DNA of 64,000 nucleotides from Deroplatys truncata (Eukaryota > Arthropoda > Insecta > Mantodea > Mantidae). Position numbers and translations under genes: made by a program. Location: contig CM060979.1 in the NCBI GenBank assembly GCA_030765065.1, positions 13,917,001-13,981,000 of the forward strand, read 5' to 3'. The first letter of the stretch is position 1. The number at the start of each line of letters is the position of its first letter. Below, in pieces: positions 58,451-64,000 of the stretch. Below the pieces are notes generated by a model. That model searched no databases and was not told the DNA's origin. It worked only from the letters and a program-made list of their open reading frames with translations.

Positions 58451-58488
58451 TGAATGCATTTCGGGAGATGGCTTGTTCCCATCGTCAG
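58451..58488 (-). other. Hammerhead-like motif, 3' end of PLE3
   Basis: Minus strand: CTGACGA, T, GGGA, loop, TCCC, GAAA, palindromic ATGCAT, T, C. All elements of a type I hammerhead core are in order. Stem III is a short palindrome, as described for dimer-acting hammerheads in Penelope-like elements. Confidence 0.5.
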
Positions 58489-59194
58489 CATGTTCTCAAC
58501 TGATGTTTCCGGTCATCGTCTGGGGGATGTGTGTGGCTAGCGGTGTTCTCTGGTGCTGGGCTGATGAACCTCCAAAGGCTGCTGGGTGGCGGCAGTTCGA
58601 AATTTATTAGGTGATTCCTGTGTTTGACAATATGTATTTTTTCCCAGATGTCCAATTCATTGCTGCTGTTGATCGGTTTTAAGAGTTTTATGTTCAGAGT
58701 GATATCATGGTTTGAAGACCAGAAATGATGTGCTACTGCTGATTTATCTGGCTGCTTTTGGTAAATGCATCTCATGTGTTCTTTAAGTCTTATTTCAAGA
58801 TTTGTTTTGGTTCTTCCTATGTATACCAGGTTACAGTTATTACAAACTATTTGATATATACCAGCTGATTTATCGTTGGGGATAGGATCTTTTGTTGTGT
58901 TGCATAGTAGTTTCTGTATATTGTGGTTATTCTGTGGAGACAGGGTGATGTTGTATTTCTTGAAAATCCTTTGAAATTTATGATGTGTCCAAGGGTGATA
59001 AGTGAATTTTCTATATGCTTGTGGTTTTTGTTGTCTGAGTAATGTAGTCATTTGTTGGATGTATTTCTGTCTTTCAAACCTTTTTATCTTCTTATCTATT
59101 GTTTTTTTCTGGTATCCATTCATAGTGGCTATGTTGATAATGTGTTGGTATTCTTTCTGGTATTCCTCTTTTTCCATTGGTATATGTACTAACC

Positions 59195-59268
59195 TTGACT
59201 AATTTTGAAGATTTAGAAGCTAGTAACAGTGATGTAGTGTAACAACCCTCAACTCTCTATTTTAAAAA
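59195..59268 (+). mobile_element. Solo Penelope-end mini-insertion, copy 2 (74 bp)
   Basis: Reads TTGACTAATTTTGAAGATTT, AGAAGCTAGTAACAGTGATG, TAGTGTAACAACCCTCAACT, CTCTATTTTAAAAA. It is flanked by ATGTACTAACC on both sides (59184-59194, 59269-59279), a perfect 11-bp duplication. The uninterrupted sequence is known from PLE1 (8560-8580), so the insertion is certain. It comprises the PLE 5' end fused to its 3' end. Confidence 0.85.
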
Positions 59269-60336
59269 ATGTACTAACCTGTTTGTAATACTATTTAAAA
59301 TTGCATGTTTGTGGCTTGTAGGATTGTAGCTGTTGTTTTTAATAAAATTTTCAGTGTGAGTTGGTTTTCTGTAACTGCCGGACGTTAGTTTGTTGTGTGC
59401 ATTATTTCTGATGATCCTGATGTCTAGGTAAGGTAATTGGCCAGTTTCTTCTTTTTCTATTGTGAATTTAATAGATCTTTTTTGTAAATTTAATAATTTC
59501 AAAGCATCTTCTGAACAACCCTCAACTCTCTTTATCTTAAATTATGACACATCACTGTTACTAGCTTCTAAATCTTCAAAATTAGTCAATAAATATTCAC
59601 TCTACGTTGAGCTTGATCAAGTATCAATTCATGTGGTATACATTTACAGCTCCTGAATGTTTTTTTAAGTGTCTTAATATGAAGATGTATGGTATCTTTT
59701 GAAACACCAAGTTCTTCTAACAACCTCCGAGTGCTTGTCTGTGAATTTTCTTCCAAAAATCTGCATGTGTTCTCAATATTCCATAACTTGGGTCTTCCAG
59801 AACATTGTAAACATTTAATATTTTCGTCTCTGTTATTGAAACGTTGGAGCCATCGTGCTGCTCGCTCATTAATGACATATTCACCTTCGGCTTCATATAT
59901 TCTTCGAGCCAGCAGCAGCTTTATAATCTTGCTTCCAGTAGTGCTTCAGAAGAACTCTAACCTCAAACTTTGTTGCCTCCATTTTAAAATCTTGTATTAC
60001 CAACTGCTGGCTGTCAGTATGTTAACAATACAGGACAATAATCAAATCCCCCTATAAATGGTATTGACAACAATAAAAGCATGTATACACAAGATGTAAA
60101 CCCAATTAAAAAACTGACATTACTTATGAGACAACCTAATAGTAAATTTCTGTTTCAAAAAAGAATACCATTTCATCCAAGGGAAAAAACTTTTTGCACT
60201 TTGGTCTTGTGCCATATACTTGGAATCCTGTTCCTGAGCCATTCTTTGAGCTGTCTTAACTGCATCAAAGTTTTCTCAGGAGTTTCCAGAAACATTATTG
60301 ACTAAATTGTTTGGATTGGAAACACATGAGTTCATT

Positions 60337-60460
60337 AGAAGAATCTGTGAAGCAGTTTTCCTTTTTTTTTTTTTTTTTTTTTTTCATAGGAATTTCAGTG
60401 TCATTCAAATAGTCTGCCATTATATTAATTGATACAAGGACTCCACTCAATATACATATA
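60337..60460 (+). repeat. Direct repeat left of the mariner
   Basis: GAAGAATCTGTGAAGCAGTT through CCACTCAATATAC recurs at 61702-61807 on the other side of the mariner 60461-61699. The T run is ~24 here and ~9 there. Confidence 0.85.
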
Positions 60461-61699
60461 CGAGGGTGGTCTGAAAAGTTTCCAACCTAATAAAGATACA
60501 AGACATTTTTTCAGAAATTGTTTTTATTTTTCAACATAGTCTCCTTGTAACTCTACACGCTTCTCCCAGTGATGCTGCCATATCTGTAACCCGTCCAAAT
60601 AGTACTCGGCGTTTTTCTCTGCAAAATAATTGTTCACGAAGGTGATTGCCTGTTCATTTGACGAAAATCTCTGTCCTCCGAGCGCAATTTTCAGATGAGG
60701 GAACAAAAAGAAGTCGCTTGGGACTAGATCTGGTGAGTAAGGTGGATGGTCAAGCAGTTCAAACCGTAATTCGTGGATTTTCGCCATTGCAACCGCTGAG
60801 GTGTGAGACGATGCGTTGTCTTGGTGAAACAGGATTTTCTTTTTCTGCAAATGTGGCCGTTTTTCTGCAAGTTCTGCCTTCAGCTTGTCAAGTAATGATG
60901 CATAGTATGCTTCTGTAATGGCTTGTCCTTTTTGAAGATAATCGATTAAAATAACTCCATGACTATCCCAAAAAACAGTTGCCATCACTTTCCCAGCCGA
61001 AAAAACAGTTTTTGCTTTTTTTGGAGCCGGTTCCCCCTTTGCAGTCCATTGTTTGGACTGTATTTTTGTTTCGGGCGTATAATGGTGTATCCAAGCTTCA
61101 TCTACAGTAATTAATCGGCGCCAAAACAGAGCGTTGGAAATGTTCATTCGAACAGTTTTTGTCAAACGTGAGCAAACGCGGCACGCAATGTGCGGACAGC
61201 TTTCTCATGTCTAAATGTTGATTTAATATGTGACAAACACATTCTTTTGACATGTTCATAGCCTCTGCTATCTCTCTCACTTTAATTTGGCGGTCGTCTA
61301 GCACCATTTGGTGAACTTTGGCGATGTTTTCGACGGTAGTTGCAATTTTTTGACGTCCCGAACGTTTGTCTCCCAAACTCTTACGGCCACATTTAAACTC
61401 AGCTGCCCAAAATTTCACTGTGATAAATGATGGTGCAGAGTCCCCATACACAGAATCCAACTCATCTTTGATTTGCATAGGCGTATTGCCTTTCAAAAAC
61501 AAATATTTAATGACAGCTCGATACTCGATTTTGTCCATTTTCATAAAAACACTTGCGTCACCTCACTCAAACGACTGTTACATAACAGCTGAAACTTTGG
61601 TGAGTAACTGTCAACAGATGAACAATGAAATTCACGAGCTTTTATTTACGAGTGCTGCCATATTCATGTTGATGTCGGAAACTTTTCAGACCACCCTCG
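60461..61699 (-). mobile_element. Complete-ended mariner, frameshifted transposase
   Basis: CGAGGGTGGTCTGAAAAGTT and AACTTTTCAGACCACCCTCG inverted ends, TA at 60459-60460 and 61700-61701; 1239 bp. The transposase N-terminus (61544 down) starts MKMDKIEYRAVIKYLFLKGN, with helix-turn-helix pieces IKVREIAEAMNMSKECVCHI. The C-terminal part (61165-60524) holds TVDEAWIHHYTPETK, FHQDNASSHTS and YSPDLVPSDFFLFP: all three catalytic Asp are present. The two halves are in different frames, so one frameshift near 61100-61165 is the main lesion. A fragment of the same family lies at 40991-41330. Confidence 0.9.
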
Positions 61700-61701
61700 T
61701 A

Positions 61702-61807
61702 GAAGAATCTGTGAAGCAGTTTTCCTTTTTTTTTCTCAAAGGAATTTCAGTATCATTCAAATAGTCTGCCATTATATTAATCAATACAAGGCCTCCACTC
61801 AATATAC
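61702..61807 (+). repeat. Direct repeat right of the mariner
   Basis: Counterpart of 60337-60460, with a few differences, for example AATCAATACAAGGCC against AATTGATACAAGGAC. 61808-62008 is intron before the last USP32 exon of the window. Confidence 0.85.
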
Positions 61808-62008
61808 GTAAATTTTCATCACAAAAAGCAAGGTAGTAAGAACTGAATGTTATAATCATCAATTTCTAGTGCGAGTGGCTCGTGTTAAAAGCTCTATTTT
61901 TAGTAGCAGCTGTTTAAAAAATTTATTTAGGTATTCTGATGCTGAAGCTACACTGAAAGCTGTTCTCTTATACAAGGAATAAATTAGCATTTCTTGTTTT
62001 CCTTTCAG

Positions 62009-62216
62009 TGATGACAGCCTAGGATACGAATTTCCATTTGTACTGAAGGCTGTACAGAAAGATGGTACCCAGTGTGCATGGTGCCCATGGTACAGGTTTT
62101 GTCGTGGGTGTCGAATACAGTGTTGTGATGCAGAATTTAATTTTGGAAGTAGTTATCTCGCCATTGACTGGGATCCAACAGCTTTACATCTTCGATACCA
62201 GACTTCGCAAGAGAAG
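62009..62216 (+). CDS. USP32: USP32 internal exon E (Cys-rich segment)
   Basis: The exon is 208 bases, with acceptor CCTTTCAG|TGATGAC and donor GAGAAG|GTGAGA. The first base completes the Cys codon begun in the previous exon and the exon ends in phase 0. It reads DDSLGYEFPF, then CAWCPWYRFCRGC and DWDPTALHLRYQTSQEK, nearly identical to human USP32 (recalled DDSMGYQYPF, CAWCPWYRFCRGC, DWDPTALHLRYQTSQER). The two CxxC pairs, CAWC and CRGC, resemble the metal-binding cysteines found in this part of many USP catalytic domains. The catalytic His box lies further on; no following exon is seen before the window ends, where the remaining 1.8 kb is mostly an LTR-like relic. Confidence 0.95.
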
Positions 62217-62465
62217 GTGAGATATAGTACAACATTTATGATGGACTTCAGTGGAATTTGCATAAGTTTTGTTTTCAATAGGAGGTTTGTTTATTACACT
62301 GAAGTTTGGCATTTAAATGTTTAAGCATTTAACAAAGAAAACTTATATAATTCTCATAAAAACTCTGTCTTGTTTTGCCTTTCTCTACTATTCTATTTTG
62401 GTATATATTCTGATGAATTGCAAGTACAACTTTTATTTCATACTAATTATACTTTAAAGATGTTG

Positions 62466-63600
62466 CGATAGTATTTATGAAGCCCCACGTTGGGCGCCGA
62501 TTTGCGATAGTATTTATGATGGCTTCAATTTTGAGGCGTCAGTTTGTGATAGTTTATAGGTTACGTAGTTGTTTGGAGGAGTTTGCCCCACAGCTGTGCG
62601 CCACTTTGAGAAGTATTGAGCCTCGTATTTGTTGCCAACTTTGAAGAAGTTATTTAGCTGGATGCTGGATGTGAGAAACCCCCACGTATGAGCGTCACTT
62701 TAAGAAGTAGCTTTCTTAATCTGAAGTTTGTAACAGTATTTGCCCCACATAATGAAGATACACTTTGAAGTTGGTTGATGCTTGGGACGCCAAACTTTGT
62801 AGTGAAGATGATGCTTGTTTTATGTAATATTATTTAAATCTGCCTCGGCTACTTTAGTCGAACTATAGAATCAAAAGTTCTTGTTCAGGTCGTGATATGA
62901 CAAAAATTAAAGACTTCACAGAATTTACTTTTTAATTTCACTTCTTTTTATTTCTTAATACTTGCACATTTTATAAAACACAACACTTTATAAAAGAAAA
63001 CTGTGAGCACTTTACATATTCTTAATGTATTTACTAGCGGAGAACACAATTTTTGTCATCTACACGCTATCACATCATGTCTGCGACTTTTACATCTGCA
63101 CTCTATAACATCATGCCCGCGACTGACTAATCTTAACGGTAAAAACCTTATAGCTTCGGTAATGCCAGTTTCTTATTAGCTAATTCTAGTCCAATAGAAT
63201 TTAAGTATTCAAACTAAAACTTTTCTTTACTGTTGATTGGCTAATTCCAAACTGTAAGCGAAACTTACGTCACTACCGATCTTTTCATGACCAGTACTTT
63301 TAAAAATTCCATACACATTATTGTCACAAAAATTACATTATTACCTCATTATTAACAATCTAAAACATATTATTCTCACAGTTTTTGCACTATTAGAGTA
63401 TATAAACATTTACATAACATTAATAAATATGTTTACAATAAAAAATAAGTATTTGCAATGACTTACATACAATTTAAATAATAATTATATACATATTGTT
63501 TTCAAGGTGGGCTGTTATTGAATTTAATTATAATAAAATACAATTAATATTATTTAAGCATTAAAAATTAGTTAGGCATTAAAATACTGCCTCAGTGTTT
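62466..63600 (-). mobile_element. LTR-like relic A2 with PBS-like unit array
   Basis: Inverted counterpart of 1866-2810. Its left part contains GCCCCACGTTGGGCGCC (62482), the complement of a tRNA-Lys primer site, and further degenerate units at about 62537-62780. Its outer end reads AATACTGCCTCAGTGT. No gag or pol. It is better preserved than 1866-2810, so probably younger, but only a terminal fragment remains. 62217-62465 is intron without features. Confidence 0.6.
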
Positions 63601-63904
63601 ACAGTCATGTAGGTAACGATTATCAATAAAATAGTGAGTCAGATTAGATGCACAACACCTTTTTAATAGGAAATGTTTTGGAAGTATTTGCTTACATCAT
63701 CAACCAGATGTTGACTGCTGCTGGATGGGAACTGGCTGTTTCCTCAAAAATAAAACAATAGCAAAAGCCAGTAGAAATTAACAAAGAACAAAAAATAAAA
63801 TATAAGCTGAAGCTTTCCTGGCGTTGTGAATACTCTAGATTTTCTCAGGCTTCAAGCCAGATGTAAAGTTGGTTAGAAACCGATGTACATTGTTCCCATC
63901 TTCA

Positions 63905-64000
63905 GGGTGTTGTCCTCCATGGTGTAGTGGTTACCATGCTAGCCTCTAGTTCCCGAGGTCATGGTTTCAAACCTGGTGGAGGGTGATAGATTTTTTCGGT
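63905..64000 (+). mobile_element. SINE family 1 head, cut by window end
   Basis: GTTGTCCTCCATGGTGTAGT, then GGTTACCATGCTAGCCTCTA (A-box side), a B-box TGGTTTCAAACCTGG and the first body bases GGAGGGTGATAGATTTTTTC. It would continue beyond the window. 63601-63904 shows nothing else. Confidence 0.85.

Larger units (their letters stand above)
58400..59587 (-). mobile_element. Penelope-like element copy 3 (PLE3)
   Basis: Flanked by AATAAATATTCA at 58388-58399 and 59588-59599. On the minus strand it begins GACTAATTTTGAAGATTTAG, then a truncated reverse-transcriptase end (KLLNLQKRSIKFTIEKEETG, QLPYLDIRIIRNNAHNK), then 59177-58485: YQKKTIDKKIKRFERQKYIQ, and the GIY-YIG endonuclease GIYQIVCNNCNLVYIGRTK with RLKEHMRC and an HFWSSNHD block. 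The 230-codon frame is the best-preserved PLE coding segment here. A 74-bp insertion (59195-59268) interrupts the coding region. Confidence 0.9.
57990..60033 (-). mobile_element. Mariner relic split by a Penelope-like element
   Basis: The minus-strand N-terminus starts at 60033 (MEATKFEVRVLLKHYWKQDY) and continues through GVSKDTIHLHIKTLKK to the edge at 59600. Beyond the inserted PLE, 58386 downwards reads DNPWDNRFISRIVTCDEK, the first catalytic Asp region, and PDTWKQWLDIRQPAN. The second half of the catalytic domain has decayed. It is a different mariner lineage from that at 42443. 60034-60336 is unremarkable. Confidence 0.75.

Noticed and set aside
63905-63970. tRNA gene
   Set aside because: The tRNA-like part is the head of a SINE family with several copies; no complete cloverleaf is seen.
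1-64000. CRISPR array, bacterial operons, ribosome-binding sites
   Set aside because: The splice sites, introns and eukaryotic transposons show nuclear eukaryotic DNA; no regularly spaced short repeats were found.

Overview
This is eukaryotic nuclear DNA, AT-rich and crowded with interspersed repeats. The repeat mix (mariner/Tc1-like transposons, Penelope-like elements, tRNA-derived SINEs, RNase-H-bearing LINEs, Harbinger elements) points to an insect with a large genome. I cannot fix the order; a polyneopteran such as a cockroach or termite is a guess from repeat content, not a demonstrated assignment.

The only host gene I can support is on the + strand and spans nearly the whole window: five consecutive internal exons of the deubiquitinase USP32 (7352-7553, 12092-12219, 52413-52613, 55038-55228, 62009-62216). 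Their splice phases chain without conflict (1 then 2 bases, 0/0, 0/0, 2 then 1), and their peptides follow human USP32, as I remember it, in order. They cover the middle of the catalytic domain, between its Cys and His boxes. Flanking exons lie outside the window. One intron (12220-52412) is about 40.2 kb. Everything else is intronic and almost wholly mobile-element debris.

Layout. 0-7 kb: end of a repeat-R copy, a SINE, an LTR-like relic, a TIR element with a transposase fragment, and a 5'-truncated LINE inside an inverted repeat. 7.6-9.9 kb: a mariner relic split by a Penelope-like element. 10.9-13.4 kb: two LTR-like relics. 13.9-28.4 kb: four R copies, several with SINEs inside, a LINE split by an LTR, a mariner relic and a second TIR element. 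29-36 kb: a ~235-bp tandem repeat broken by a Harbinger element, a deeply nested R copy and a second Harbinger element. 36-45 kb: a Penelope-like element, another LTR-like relic, and a cluster of mariner/Tc1-like pieces including a nearly full-length mariner ORF. 46-55 kb: a LINE split by R, a TIR element, a LINE with clear target-site duplications, a SINE and two adjacent R copies. 55-64 kb: an unassigned purine-rich stretch, a mariner split by a Penelope-like element, a complete-ended mariner flanked by ~120-bp direct repeats, and an LTR-like relic.

The most interesting signals are: (1) two tiny insertions (74 bp, and 116 bp including tail) made only of the 5' and 3' ends of the local Penelope-like element, each with its own target-site duplication; (2) a hammerhead-like motif in the Penelope-like copies whose stems covary between two subfamilies; (3) a ~1.1-kb noncoding repeat family (here R), at least nine copies, bounded by T/A runs, with a hairpin start and a constant end; (4) serial PBS-like units downstream of one LTR-like family. 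All coordinates and alignments were made by eye.
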